Shown here: piece by piece, positions 41,925-51,628 of the stretch
Layout of the letters: each line of letters starts with the position of its first letter
Numbering within the stretch: position 1 is the stretch's first letter
Origin: Coriobacteriia bacterium
GTDB taxonomy: Bacteria; Actinomycetota; Coriobacteriia; Coriobacteriales; Eggerthellaceae
Direction: 5' to 3'
Assembly (NCBI GenBank): GCA_030523425.1
Contig: JAUNIP010000006.1
Span: 4,558 to 58,308, forward strand
DNA length: 53,751 nt
Translations under genes and position numbers: made by a program
The notes under the pieces: generated by a model
What the model saw: the letters and a program-made list of their open reading frames with translations, nothing else
Databases searched by the model: none
What the model was told of the DNA's origin: nothing

Positions 41925-42689
41925 TTAGGGCTGCGCAAAGGTAATCAGGAAATCCAACGCCTTCAACGGCGAACCCAAATGCGCCTGGTTCCAGCTTTGG
42001 CACAACGCCAGCAGCGCGCTTTCCACCTGCGCGTTGGCCTGCAGCTGGGCAATGTCTGCAAAGCGCGTATGCAGCAGCAGGTCCGCCCATTGCAGCAGCG
42101 CCTGGGGCACTTCCTGGGCAGGAACGTGCGCCTTGCAAGACGCGCACACCACGCCGCCTTCTTGGAAGCTGAACCGCACCCCGCCGCCTTCTTCGGCAAC
42201 GGTGCTTCCACAGCCCACGCAGACATGCAGGCTGGGAGCCAAGCCGCAAAACGCGAACGTCTTCAGCAAGTGCGCAGCGCACAAAAGCGTGCTTTTGTTG
42301 TCAGGCGCGTGCTCCATGCATTCCAGTGCCGCAAGGGTCATGTCATACAGCTTGGGGTTTTCCAGCCCGTCTTGGGAAACGCGGGCTAACAGCTGTGCCA
42401 TGGGTGCGGCGGCTGTGGCTTTTTCCAGGCTTCGCCGTATGGCAGTGTTGCCCTGCACCAAGCGCGCTTCCTTGCAGATGTCTAACGACTTGCCGCGCGC
42501 CAGAAGCACGTGCGCCACCGCATACAGTTCCAGCCTGCTGCTGAAGGAGCTGCTAGGCTTGCGGGCACCTTTCGCCACAAAGCGCAGCTGCTGGCCGTCT
42601 GCGGCCAGACACGTCAGGATGAGGTCGGTTTCCCCCAGTTTGGTTTTGTTCAGGACCAGGCAGTCAGCCGTATACGTTGGTTGGGCCAC
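41925..42689 (-). CDS. recO: DNA repair protein RecO
   Basis: Loads RecA onto SSB-coated DNA. 254 residues: OB-fold N-terminus (YTADCLVLNKTKLGETDLIL), helical middle, and a zinc motif CVGCG...CASCK near residues 157-177. The start is GTG at 42689, 4 bp after the PASTA gene's stop, so expression is coupled to that membrane protein. Confidence 0.93.
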   Translation of the reverse strand: MAQPTYTADCLVLNKTKLGETDLILTCLAADGQQLRFVAKGARKPSSSFSSRLELYAVAHVLLARGKSLDICKEARLVQGNTAIRRSLEKATAAAPMAQLLARVSQDGLENPKLYDMTLAALECMEHAPDNKSTLLCAAHLLKTFAFCGLAPSLHVCVGCGSTVAEEGGGVRFSFQEGGVVCASCKAHVPAQEVPQALLQWADLLLHTRFADIAQLQANAQVESALLALCQSWNQAHLGSPLKALDFLITFAQP

Positions 42690-42693
42690 AGCG

Positions 42694-44247
42694 CTAACTT
42701 ATGGAGACCACTTTGTCGTTGTCGTCGAAGGTAAGCGTGCCTTCCACGGAACGCGCTTGCAGGTAGATGACTTGGCCCAAGAACGTGGTGTAGGGCCGCG
42801 CCGTCACCGAAAACGCCACTTGGTTGTTGCCCAAGTATGACAAGGAATCCAACGAATCCACTTCGTAGTTGGTGGTGCCTAGCACTATGGACTTGTTAGA
42901 AGCGAAGTAATCGCGCGCGGCCTGCTGCAGGCGCGTGGCGCGCATCTGGCACACGTTCAATGTGATGGTGGTGCCGGATTCCACGCGTTCCCCCGCCGCC
43001 GGATAGGTGCTTATGGCCATGCCTTCGGGAACCACCGTTGATTCCATATAGGCGACATACACGGTGTAACCCGCGTTGTTGATGGTTTCCGTGGCGGCCT
43101 GCTCAGTTTGCCCGCTTACGTCAGGCACGGTGTAGGCCTGGGCCACCACCAACGAAATCTTCGCGGTAGACTTGGCCTTCGACCCGCTTTCAGGAGAAAT
43201 GCTTAACACCTGGTTATCGTATTCGTCGGACTTCTCGTAGGAAACGTCAGTGATGTTTTCGTAGCCGGACGCAGCAAGCTTGGCAGTGGCGTCTTCCACC
43301 GAAAGCAAGTGCACGTCGGGGATGACGCGGCTTGTGGCCACGTAGAGCACCACTTCGGTGCCCTTTTCCAGGCGCGTTCCCGGCGCGGGGTCGCTCATCA
43401 GCACCAAGCCTTCAGTGTCATCGGAAGCAACAGTTTCCACGCGCACGTCGAAGCCGTTGTTTTGCAGCACATAGGTGGCATCAGCCTGGGTTTCGCCCGC
43501 GCAGTCGGGCAGGGTCTTGCCGCCCCACAGTTCCAGGTAGTAGGTGCCCAACGCGGCGGCAGCACCCACCGCAAGCAAGCAGATAATCACAATAATGGCA
43601 ATCTTGCCGCCCTTACCGCCGCCCTTCGCGGCGCGTTCAGCGGCTTTTTGCTTCTTGCGCAGCGCGCGGGCTTCCTTGCGGCGATTCTTGTCGTTGGGGT
43701 CCGGCGCCCTAAAATCGGTGCTTTCCGGGGTTTCGGCGGCGCCGGTGCGCTTCATTTCCATGGTGTCGCCTTGGCTCCACGCCTTTTCGGGGGCCTTGTA
43801 GTCAGCACCCACCACGCCTTCGTTCACCTGGGGAATCTTGCGCGTCAGATCCGCCTGGGGATGGGCGGCTTCGAATTCGGTGACATCGAACATCACCTGG
43901 GACTCAACGTCTAAGCCCGAAAGCGGAGTCACTTCCGGCACGCGGCTGATCACGGCATGTTTCGATGCTTCCAAGGGGTCCATTTCCATGGTGCCGCCAG
44001 AACCGCTGGCTTCCGTTGGCTCTTCTTGGGCATTAGGTGCGGCATCCGGCGTCTGCGAAAGGCACTCCCCTTCCGCAGCGCCTTCGCCTGCCTGTTGGTC
44101 CGCGCCTTCGTCCGTAGGCAAATCAGCAGGTTCTTCGGCCTGGTCAGGCACAACGGCAGGCATGTCCAAATCAATCAGACGCGCCCCGCATTCGTCGCAG
44201 AACTTCGCGCCTTCCCTGTTTTCACTGTTGCAATTCGGACAAATCAT
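42694..44247 (-). CDS. Zinc-ribbon, membrane and PASTA-repeat protein
   Basis: A 517-residue protein. Zinc ribbon C3, C6, C17, C20; a long acidic disordered cytoplasmic part (30-185); a Lys/Arg-rich stretch; one membrane helix (about 216-236); three PASTA repeats (about 246-309, 310-377, 378-447); and a C-terminal domain (450-517). PASTA repeats bind muropeptides or lipid II on Ser/Thr kinases and PBPs, but there is neither a kinase nor a transpeptidase here. It could carry wall status to a cytoplasmic partner, with the FHA zinc-ribbon protein at 6683-7120 as a candidate. Directly upstream of recO. Confidence 0.87.
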   Translation of the reverse strand: MICPNCNSENREGAKFCDECGARLIDLDMPAVVPDQAEEPADLPTDEGADQQAGEGAAEGECLSQTPDAAPNAQEEPTEASGSGGTMEMDPLEASKHAVISRVPEVTPLSGLDVESQVMFDVTEFEAAHPQADLTRKIPQVNEGVVGADYKAPEKAWSQGDTMEMKRTGAAETPESTDFRAPDPNDKNRRKEARALRKKQKAAERAAKGGGKGGKIAIIVIICLLAVGAAAALGTYYLELWGGKTLPDCAGETQADATYVLQNNGFDVRVETVASDDTEGLVLMSDPAPGTRLEKGTEVVLYVATSRVIPDVHLLSVEDATAKLAASGYENITDVSYEKSDEYDNQVLSISPESGSKAKSTAKISLVVAQAYTVPDVSGQTEQAATETINNAGYTVYVAYMESTVVPEGMAISTYPAAGERVESGTTITLNVCQMRATRLQQAARDYFASNKSIVLGTTNYEVDSLDSLSYLGNNQVAFSVTARPYTTFLGQVIYLQARSVEGTLTFDDNDKVVSIS

Positions 44248-44383
44248 GCAGTTGAACTCCCTTTACGCATTACTGGCTTATTGTAAACACAGAATGCTTC
44301 ACAAATGCGGAAATCCACGCACTTTCAACTTCTCCACGATTTCTATAAGGTACGCAACGCATGCGGCTTGGGCAACATCCCTG

Positions 44384-47300
44384 CTACTTCCAGCTGCCGC
44401 TGACGGCTGCATGCTGGATGGCGCGCGCGTCCAAGGCGTCCAGGTGCTTGTCGGCGTTTACGTCGGCCATCAGCCAGCGGATGGTGTCGGGGCGCTTGAC
44501 ACCGAAGCTGACGCCATTGGCCATGTCCAAGGTCAGTTGGGCGTCAACCACGTTCAGCGTGCCATTGCCGTTGATGTCACCGGCCACCATGCCGGGTTGC
44601 TCGTAACCGGGCTTGCTGACCACCTGCTTGGTGTCGCCCTTCTCATACATCACACAGTACGAGAATTCACCTTGGCCGGCCGTCACAATGTCCATGCTGG
44701 CCCACGCGCCCTGGCCATTGTTATAGTCCGGCACCCAGTACATGGTGGAACGCGAAGGCGAGCCGGCGATGGTAGACAGCAGGTATGTGGCCGACACGTC
44801 GGTACGCTTGTCGAAGTAAGTGCTGGTGGCGGTGATCAAATACACGCAGTCGCCTTGCGCAGGCGTGTAGTCAATAAGTTCCTGGGTGGATGTCAGCGCG
44901 TCGCCTTGCGGCGCCAGGAAGTAGGGGGTGCTGCCGATGCCGGCCATGGACAGGCTCTTGAACATCAGCGTGCCATCATCGCCGCTACGGCCTAGCACAT
45001 ACACGGTGCTGTTGCAGCTAGCGGCGCCTATAGAGCTCACATGCGTGGTGCTGAACACGGCGCCCGGCAGCGACGTCCAGCTGTCGTTGGGTGCATCGTA
45101 ATACCAGGTGTCCACCACGTTGGCTGTGTCGCCATTCATCTGCGGGCCCACCACCACCGCGCCTCGCGCGGCGGCCGCTACGCCCTGCACATACACCTGG
45201 CCGGCGTCAAGGTAGTCAGACGTGCCCTGCGGCAGCGTATAGAAAGCTTTGCCGGAAACACTCCAGGTGCCTTTGTTTGTCAGTCCGCTGTACGTGTACA
45301 CCTGCGCGTTCTGGCGCGGGCCGCCTTGGCCTTGTCCATCGGTGGCAAATGTTTCATCCGCATGGGAACCTATGCTCACCATGCCAATCCCGGTATTCAC
45401 GGTCACACCGCCCACGCCAACTTGCAGCATGTCTTCCATGGTTGCATACGACTTCAGGTTGTCGGAATACACCTTCTTCACGCTGGTGGTCTTTTCTTCG
45501 CCGATAATCCACAAGGCCTTGTCGCGATAGCACACCGTGCCAAGCACCTTGGTGCTATCAAACGCACAGGCGTCGGAAATCCAATCACCGAAGGTGTCGT
45601 TGTAGGTAAGCAGATGCGGAAGCTTGGATTTGCTGGTTTCGCTTGCCGCCATGGCATAGATGTAAACCTGGGTCTCCGACGCTGTCATGGAGCACAACCC
45701 TTCCGACACCGAAAGGCCGCTGCCGGTGTCGTTGGGCAGATGGATGCACGACCACGTCTTTCCTTCTGGGTCATAGCGCAGCAGGAAAGAGTAGTTGTAG
45801 GGTTCGTAAAGCATCAGGGCGAACACGGCCTTGGCAGTGGCCGTCATGTGATATACATCGGCGTCCGCTGCGTTGAAGGTCTTGCCTTGGAACTTGCCCG
45901 TGGGGATGGTGACTTCCATGCTAGGCGCAGTCAGCTGCGTGTAGCCACGCGTGCCGCCTAAGGTAAGGGTCATCAGGCACTTGGCGGTCTTGGTGCTGCC
46001 GTCAAGGTTTTCGCGCGTCAGCTGCACGGTCGCCAAGCGGTCAGAGCCGAAGGGCGCGGCGAAGGTGACGGCAGTGTCGGTCCAGCTGGTAACGCTAACC
46101 GGGGCGCCATCGATGGTCAGCGTGGACGTGCCCTGTTCATCGCCGAAGAAGTAACCTTCCAGCGTAACCGTGCTGTTCGTGCTGTTGAAGGTCATGCGGT
46201 TAGGCACGGGCGTCAGAGCATCAGAATTTTGGTCCACGAAGCTGGTGTAGGACGTTTCCGCGTTCACCACGCCGCCGGTGGCGCATTTGCCATCCAGCGC
46301 CGCGTTCTGCGTCACGCCGCCCTTCACGTACGCGACGATTTCCTTGGCCGTTGCCTGGGCGGTGGGCATGGTGTCCGCCGGGTCGTTGGGGTCTATGGCC
46401 AACTTGTCGGCTGCCGCCGAAGCCAGCAGGCTGACCACGCCCGCCGCATTGGGAGTGGCCATGGACGTGCCGTCGCTGTAATAGTAATCGGAGCGCTCAA
46501 AGCCCATGGCAACGTTGTCCAGATACACCGCAGCATTGGTCATATCCGACGCATTGGTGGTGCCGGCCAGCAGCATGGTGAAGCTTCCGTCTGGGTTCAA
46601 GGCCTGCTGCAGCGTGGCAAGCGGGATACGTATGGAAATGTTGGTCCAACTGCCGTCATAGGTACGCAAACCGTTCTGAGCGCTGGTCCACTGGTAGTTC
46701 TTCTGGTAGTACAGGTTCAAACGCGACGGTTGGGAAATTTCTTGGAACCCGCCGATGCATGCGAAGTACACATCGGAGTTTCCCTGGCTTTTCGCCTGGG
46801 TTATCAGGTCGTTTATGTTTTGGGCCGAAACATCCATGCGCACGTAGTAGTTGGTGCCCTGGCCCACTTCCTTCAGCGCGCTCAAGTCCAGGCGCGCGCG
46901 GTAATTGCTGTCGTAGCCTAAGGGCTCTACGGAATAAATGTTGTTAGACAGCAGTTGGCCGGCGTTCATGTCGGTGCCGTAAGTGTACAGCGAATACGTC
47001 ACATGTAGCTGTGCGCCCTCTTCTTCGAAGGTGTCCATGAACAGGGAGCGGGTGGTGTCTAAGCTGCCATCAGGAAGAACGTCGGTGGCCCAGGGGATGT
47101 ATTCGGGCTCCATACCCATGGTGGCAGGCGGCGAAACCTTGTAGGTGGACGAACCCGCCAACACGCGCGTGCCGGGGCTGAACACGTCCACGTTGCGCTG
47201 CCCATAGCCGCTGAAATCGGCAGCCTTGCCGGTGCTGCTCAGCGCGCCTACCTCCAGCACGTAGTCGCTGAAATGGGCCATGCCGGGGTTTTTGTCGTTG

Positions 47301-48565
47301 TCCGTGCTGTTATTGCCGGCGGCGAACACGCTGATGATGCCATATTCGCCGGCATCGTTGATTATGGAGGAAAGGGCGCCATCGTAGGCGCTGCTGGTGT
47401 AGGAGGGTCCCCACGAATTGTTGGTCACGCACACGTTCACGCCGCACTGCTTGGCGGTGATAACGTAGTTGTAGGCTTTCAGGGCGGAATCCGACGTGCT
47501 GGTATCGCCTATCATGCGCACGGCCATAATCTGCACGTTGGGGTTGATGCCCGTTATGCCTATGTCGTTCCATTCGGAAGCAATGGTGCTAGCGCAGTGC
47601 GTGCCGTGGCCCACAGAGGTGTCCATGGGGTCGTCGGTCAGGAATTCGTTCGAGGTGTCGATGCCATACTTGCCACCGCCAAGGTCGGTGAGCGCCTGGT
47701 ACTTTTCGCCGTCAGCCCACATTACGTTTTTCAGGTCGGGGTGGTTGTAGTCCACACCGGTGTCGATGACGGCCACCACTATCTTTTCCTCGGTGCGAGC
47801 AGCGGCGCCGGCATCCCACGCGCCTTCCACGTTCAGCGTGTTGGAGGATTCCGCGTAGCCCGTGCCGTTTAGGGCCCACTGGTATTTGTACATCGGGTCG
47901 GTGATGGTGGTACCGCCGGGGGTGGTGGTTTCCGTGGCGAAATCGGCTGCGGGGGTGGCATCGGCGGTGGCAGAGGCTTCAAGCTCGGCCGCCGCCTGCG
48001 TGGCGGTTTCCGCAAGCGAAGCGTGGTCGGCATCATAAAGTTCGTAGTAGAAGTTGGGCTGGGCGAAGGCAACGCAATCAAGGGTGTTTAACGCCGCCAC
48101 CAGCTGCTCGGTGTCTTCGCCGGAAACCTTCACGATGTCGCATTCGTCGGCGCTGGAAGCGTCAAGCGCGCCTAAGGCGCTTGCAGCTGCTTCGTCGGTG
48201 GTGCCGTCTGCTTCGGCCTGCTGCACCTGCGTGGTCAGGGATTCCTGCACTGCGGTGGTGGAAACGCTGGCGACCGATTCATTAATGGTGAAGCTAACGC
48301 CGGCCGCGGTCTTTTCGGTTGAAAGCATGCCGAACACGCCGTCCGCCTGGGTGGCGGCAGCCAAGTCGTCCACCGTGCCGTTCAGCACCACCAACGCTTC
48401 GCCGGGCACGTAATCAACGCCGGGTTCGCCGAAGTCCTGCACGTTCAGCGCTACGGCCTGCGTGTCATTCGTGGCATCGGCGGCCAAGGCCGGGCTGGGC
48501 ATAAGCCCCACCACCAAACACATGCTGGAAAACAGCGCGATGAATTTCCGAATCCCTTGCTTCAT
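44384..48565 (-). CDS. Secreted subtilisin-family (S8) protease with inserted domain and C-terminal dockerin
   Basis: A 1,393-residue exported protein. Signal peptide 1-28 (ends SPALA); propeptide-like region to about 215; S8 catalytic domain with D268 (VIDTGVD), H320 (GHGTHCA), N418 (FAAGNN) and S701 (DGTSMATP). About 220 residues (473-690) are inserted between N418 and S701 and look like a beta-sandwich domain (LYLDNVAMGFE ending). After the protease come an IPT/TIG-like domain (about 800-880), a Kelch-like beta region, and a type I dockerin made of two calcium loops (GDINGNGTLNVVDAQLTLD and ADVNADKHLDALDARAI). No LPxTG or membrane anchor is present, so attachment may be by cohesin or not at all. 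Substrate unknown. A TATAAT lies about 60 bp upstream. Confidence 0.9.
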   Translation of the reverse strand: MKQGIRKFIALFSSMCLVVGLMPSPALAADATNDTQAVALNVQDFGEPGVDYVPGEALVVLNGTVDDLAAATQADGVFGMLSTEKTAAGVSFTINESVASVSTTAVQESLTTQVQQAEADGTTDEAAASALGALDASSADECDIVKVSGEDTEQLVAALNTLDCVAFAQPNFYYELYDADHASLAETATQAAAELEASATADATPAADFATETTTPGGTTITDPMYKYQWALNGTGYAESSNTLNVEGAWDAGAAARTEEKIVVAVIDTGVDYNHPDLKNVMWADGEKYQALTDLGGGKYGIDTSNEFLTDDPMDTSVGHGTHCASTIASEWNDIGITGINPNVQIMAVRMIGDTSTSDSALKAYNYVITAKQCGVNVCVTNNSWGPSYTSSAYDGALSSIINDAGEYGIISVFAAGNNSTDNDKNPGMAHFSDYVLEVGALSSTGKAADFSGYGQRNVDVFSPGTRVLAGSSTYKVSPPATMGMEPEYIPWATDVLPDGSLDTTRSLFMDTFEEEGAQLHVTYSLYTYGTDMNAGQLLSNNIYSVEPLGYDSNYRARLDLSALKEVGQGTNYYVRMDVSAQNINDLITQAKSQGNSDVYFACIGGFQEISQPSRLNLYYQKNYQWTSAQNGLRTYDGSWTNISIRIPLATLQQALNPDGSFTMLLAGTTNASDMTNAAVYLDNVAMGFERSDYYYSDGTSMATPNAAGVVSLLASAAADKLAIDPNDPADTMPTAQATAKEIVAYVKGGVTQNAALDGKCATGGVVNAETSYTSFVDQNSDALTPVPNRMTFNSTNSTVTLEGYFFGDEQGTSTLTIDGAPVSVTSWTDTAVTFAAPFGSDRLATVQLTRENLDGSTKTAKCLMTLTLGGTRGYTQLTAPSMEVTIPTGKFQGKTFNAADADVYHMTATAKAVFALMLYEPYNYSFLLRYDPEGKTWSCIHLPNDTGSGLSVSEGLCSMTASETQVYIYAMAASETSKSKLPHLLTYNDTFGDWISDACAFDSTKVLGTVCYRDKALWIIGEEKTTSVKKVYSDNLKSYATMEDMLQVGVGGVTVNTGIGMVSIGSHADETFATDGQGQGGPRQNAQVYTYSGLTNKGTWSVSGKAFYTLPQGTSDYLDAGQVYVQGVAAAARGAVVVGPQMNGDTANVVDTWYYDAPNDSWTSLPGAVFSTTHVSSIGAASCNSTVYVLGRSGDDGTLMFKSLSMAGIGSTPYFLAPQGDALTSTQELIDYTPAQGDCVYLITATSTYFDKRTDVSATYLLSTIAGSPSRSTMYWVPDYNNGQGAWASMDIVTAGQGEFSYCVMYEKGDTKQVVSKPGYEQPGMVAGDINGNGTLNVVDAQLTLDMANGVSFGVKRPDTIRWLMADVNADKHLDALDARAIQHAAVSGSWK

Positions 48566-48679
48566 GGATGTTCCTTCTTCCTAAAAAGCGCAAATAGAAT
48601 GCTTAATAACACCCAATTATAAAAGCCAAGGTAACACGATTTGTGAAGAGAAAGAAATTCGCACGAAAATGTTGGAGTG

Positions 48680-49711
48680 CTACACCTGCAGGCCTTCGCC
48701 GTAGCCGAAGCGGCGGATCTGGTTGGCGTCACGGCGCCAGTTCTTCTTCACCTTCACGCGCAAGTCCAAATACACCCGCGAGCCCAGCAGAGCTTCCAAG
48801 TCTTGCCGCGCTTCGCTGCCGATGCGCTTGATGGAGCGACCCTGCTTGCCTATGATCATGCCCTTTTGGCTTTCGCGTTCGGTGTACACGATGGCATAGA
48901 TGGTGTCTAGGTTTTTCTTGCGGTCGTATTCCATGCTTTCCACCTGCACGCCTATGGCATGGGGGATCTCGTCTTGGAACGTGCGCAGAATCTTTTCGCG
49001 GATGAATTCGGCCACCACCACTTCAATGGGCTGATCGGTTTCCATGTCGGCCGGGAACCACGCGGGGCCTTCGGGCAAAAAGAACGTCACTTCTTCAATG
49101 AAGGCGTCCACGTTGCGGCCGGTCACGCTGGAAAGGCCCACCATGGCGTCCCACGCGCACAGCTTGTCGGCCTCCAGGCGCTGCTTGGCAATCTGTTCCT
49201 TGTTGCAGATGTCGGTCTTGGAAAGCACGCAGATCTTCTTCGCCTTGCATTCGCGCACTTGCGCCGCCACCCAGCGGTCGCCCTTGCCTATGGGCTGGCC
49301 GGCGTCTATCAGCATGGCCACCACGTCTACATCTTCCAAAGCCTTCAGCGCGCTCACGTTCAGTTCTTCGCCCAAAGCGTCTATGGGTTTGTGCAGGCCG
49401 GGTGTGTCCACCAGCACCATCTGGAAGTCTTCGCGCGTCAGCACGGCGCGGAAGCGATGGCGCGTGGTTTGGGCGGTAGAGGAAGTGATGGCAATCTTTT
49501 TGCCCATAATGGCATTCAGCAGGGTGGACTTCCCCGCGTTCGGGCGCCCCACCAGCGTCACAAAGCCGCTTTTGAAGCCTTCCTTCTTGCCTGCGAACGT
49601 GTAGCCGCCGGTGGCGTCTGCCAAGGCAGCGCCGCCCTGTTCGTCCAGATTGCCGGCTTCCGCCAGTTCCTCCAGGCGCTCCAATTCTTCCAGGGTGTCA
49701 AACCCGTCCAT
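48680..49711 (-). CDS. era: GTPase Era
   Basis: Binds the 3' end of 16S rRNA in 30S maturation. 343 residues: an acidic N-terminal extension of about 45 residues unusual for Era, then GRPNAGKST (55-63), STAQTTRHRF, DTPGLHKP and SKTD, and a C-terminal KH domain including KGMIIGKQGRSIKRIG. The frame opens far upstream, but ATG 49711 follows AGGGGGG and the dgkA stop. Downstream of ybeY-dgkA, the standard order. Confidence 0.95.
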   Translation of the reverse strand: MDGFDTLEELERLEELAEAGNLDEQGGAALADATGGYTFAGKKEGFKSGFVTLVGRPNAGKSTLLNAIMGKKIAITSSTAQTTRHRFRAVLTREDFQMVLVDTPGLHKPIDALGEELNVSALKALEDVDVVAMLIDAGQPIGKGDRWVAAQVRECKAKKICVLSKTDICNKEQIAKQRLEADKLCAWDAMVGLSSVTGRNVDAFIEEVTFFLPEGPAWFPADMETDQPIEVVVAEFIREKILRTFQDEIPHAIGVQVESMEYDRKKNLDTIYAIVYTERESQKGMIIGKQGRSIKRIGSEARQDLEALLGSRVYLDLRVKVKKNWRRDANQIRRFGYGEGLQV

Positions 49712-49722
49712 ATCCAGCCCCC

Positions 49723-50142
49723 CTACAGCCCCAACAGCGCCAATAGGCGCGGCAGAAACACCACAATGCCAACGGCCAGCGAAGCCAGCGAAGCAATGAG
49801 CGCTGCCCCGGCCACCGCATCCTTCGCCTTCTTGGCAAGCGGGTGCCATTCGGGACTGACCATATCAACCACGGCCTCAATGGCGTCATTCACGCATTCC
49901 AGCGCCAACACCAGGGCTATGCAGATGATGACCGCCAGCCATTCCGTGGGTGAAATGCCAAGCGCAAAGCCTAGCACCACGGCCAGCACGCCTACGGCGG
50001 ATTCTATGCGGAAGTTGCGTTCGTGCGATGTGCGCGCAATGCCTTCGAAGGCGCACCCGAATGACTTGACCAACGAAAACCCGGAAGGACGCACCTTGCC
50101 GCCGTCTTGTTGCTCCAGGTTGGTGTGGGAAGGTTCGGTCAT
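49723..50142 (-). CDS. dgkA: Diacylglycerol kinase / undecaprenol kinase family
   Basis: Small membrane kinase of 139 residues with three helices and the family core ALECVNDAIEAVVDM. In Gram-positives this group phosphorylates undecaprenol rather than diacylglycerol. It starts 2 bp after ybeY and precedes era by 11 bp. Confidence 0.92.
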   Translation of the reverse strand: MTEPSHTNLEQQDGGKVRPSGFSLVKSFGCAFEGIARTSHERNFRIESAVGVLAVVLGFALGISPTEWLAVIICIALVLALECVNDAIEAVVDMVSPEWHPLAKKAKDAVAGAALIASLASLAVGIVVFLPRLLALLGL

Positions 50143-50144
50143 GG

Positions 50145-50675
50145 CTAGTCCTCTTGTCGTCCGTGGAAGGGATGCCCCTGCAGAATAAGGGTCTCAACGG
50201 CGGAATCGTCGCCGCGCTGATCACCCCAAGCACGCAAGATTGCGCTTTCACGCTGCTTCATCTGCTCGGCTTCGTCGTCTTCCACGTGATCGTAACCGCA
50301 CAGGTGCAGCAGCCCGTGAACCACCAGCAGCGTCAGCTCGCCTTCGAACGTGGTGCCGAAATCCGCCGCCTGGCGCTGCGCCACATCAGGCGCAATAACA
50401 ATGTCCCCCAGTTGGAAGGGCTCATCTTCCGCTTCCGGCCACGCGAAGTCATCATCCAGGCCGTCGCATTCGAAGGAAAGCACGTCAGTAGGCCCCTGCT
50501 TGCCTCTGTATTCCGCGTTCAACGCCGCCATTTCTTCGTCGTCCACGAAGGTGATGGAAACTTCGGTGGTATCAGGCACTTCTTCGGCGCGCAGGGTATG
50601 CTCGGCCAGCTGCCGCAGCGGCAGCGGCTCCACATCGGCCTGGCGGTATTCGTAATTCAGCAGGATATCCATCAT
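50145..50675 (-). CDS. ybeY: Endoribonuclease YbeY (rRNA maturation)
   Basis: Zinc-dependent ribonuclease for 16S rRNA 3' processing and ribosome quality control. Three zinc His in HGLLHLCGYDH (H120, H124, H130). 176 residues. ATG 50675 overlaps the phoH stop by 4 bp (ATGA). Works in the same 16S maturation step as Era, two genes on. Confidence 0.95.
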   Translation of the reverse strand: MMDILLNYEYRQADVEPLPLRQLAEHTLRAEEVPDTTEVSITFVDDEEMAALNAEYRGKQGPTDVLSFECDGLDDDFAWPEAEDEPFQLGDIVIAPDVAQRQAADFGTTFEGELTLLVVHGLLHLCGYDHVEDDEAEQMKQRESAILRAWGDQRGDDSAVETLILQGHPFHGRQED

Positions 50676-51628
50676 GTGCCCTGGTCAGCCTTCGCATAAG
50701 CGGCAACAATTTCTTGGACCAACGAATGGCGCACCACGTCGGCACCGGTGAAGTGGTTAAAGGAAATGCCATCCACGCTACCTAGCACGCTTTGCACGTT
50801 TTTCAAACCCGAAACGCCGCCCGGCAGGTCAAGCTGGGTGATGTCGCCCGTGATGACCATCTTAGATCCAAAGCCCAAGCGCGTCAGAAACATCTTCATC
50901 TGCTCCGGCGTGGTGTTTTGCGCTTCATCCAAAATGATGAAGCTGTCGTTGAGCGTGCGTCCGCGCATGAAGGCCAACGGCGCGATTTCGATGATGTTGG
51001 AATCCATCATGGCGTTGGCGCGCTCGGCGTCCATCATGTCATACAACGCGTCGTAGAGCGGCCGGATGTAGGGGTCAACCTTTTCGGACAAGGTACCCGG
51101 CAGATACCCCAGGCTCTCCCCCGCTTCCACCACCGGGCGTGTGAGCACAATGCGGCCCACTTCCTTGCGCTTGAGCGCCGCCACGGCCATGGCCATGGCA
51201 AGGTAGGTTTTCCCGGTGCCCGCAGGCCCTATGCCAAACGTGACGGTGCTGCGGCGAATAGCATCCACATACCGCTTTTGACCAGCGGTTTTGGGGCGAA
51301 TAGCACGTCCGCGATACGTCAGCAGAATGTCTTCGCGCAGTGTTGATGGGCTGAATTCCGCGGTGTGCAGAAGCTCGATGGCATGGCGCACATACTGCTC
51401 GGTGGGGGCGTCCCCGCCTTCGGACAGCTTGATAAGGTCGCTGAACAAGGCGGTCAGCTGCTGGACTTCCAGCGGGTCGCCCTTCAGGTCAATTTGGTTG
51501 CCCCGCACAGTAATGCGGCTGGAAAAGGAATCCTGCACGATGCGAAGGAAGGAATCCTGCGGGCCTACCACGCAGGTGGCCGGGACCGAATCGGGCAGGG
51601 TTAAGGTGATTTGTGTGGCTTCTGTCAT
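50672..51628 (-). CDS. PhoH-like ATPase
   Basis: P-loop protein of 318 residues with a KH-like N-terminus, Walker A GPAGTGKT (134-141), Walker B FIILDEAQNTT, and LTRLGFGSKMVITGDITQ. PhoH-YbeY pairing is nearly universal, implying an RNA role. Start overlaps the mtaB stop by 4 bp. Confidence 0.94.
   Translation of the reverse strand: MTEATQITLTLPDSVPATCVVGPQDSFLRIVQDSFSSRITVRGNQIDLKGDPLEVQQLTALFSDLIKLSEGGDAPTEQYVRHAIELLHTAEFSPSTLREDILLTYRGRAIRPKTAGQKRYVDAIRRSTVTFGIGPAGTGKTYLAMAMAVAALKRKEVGRIVLTRPVVEAGESLGYLPGTLSEKVDPYIRPLYDALYDMMDAERANAMMDSNIIEIAPLAFMRGRTLNDSFIILDEAQNTTPEQMKMFLTRLGFGSKMVITGDITQLDLPGGVSGLKNVQSVLGSVDGISFNHFTGADVVRHSLVQEIVAAYAKADQGT

Noticed and set aside
49712-49849. N-terminal extension of Era
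   Set aside because: Overlaps the end of dgkA; ATG 49711 has a strong ribosome site.
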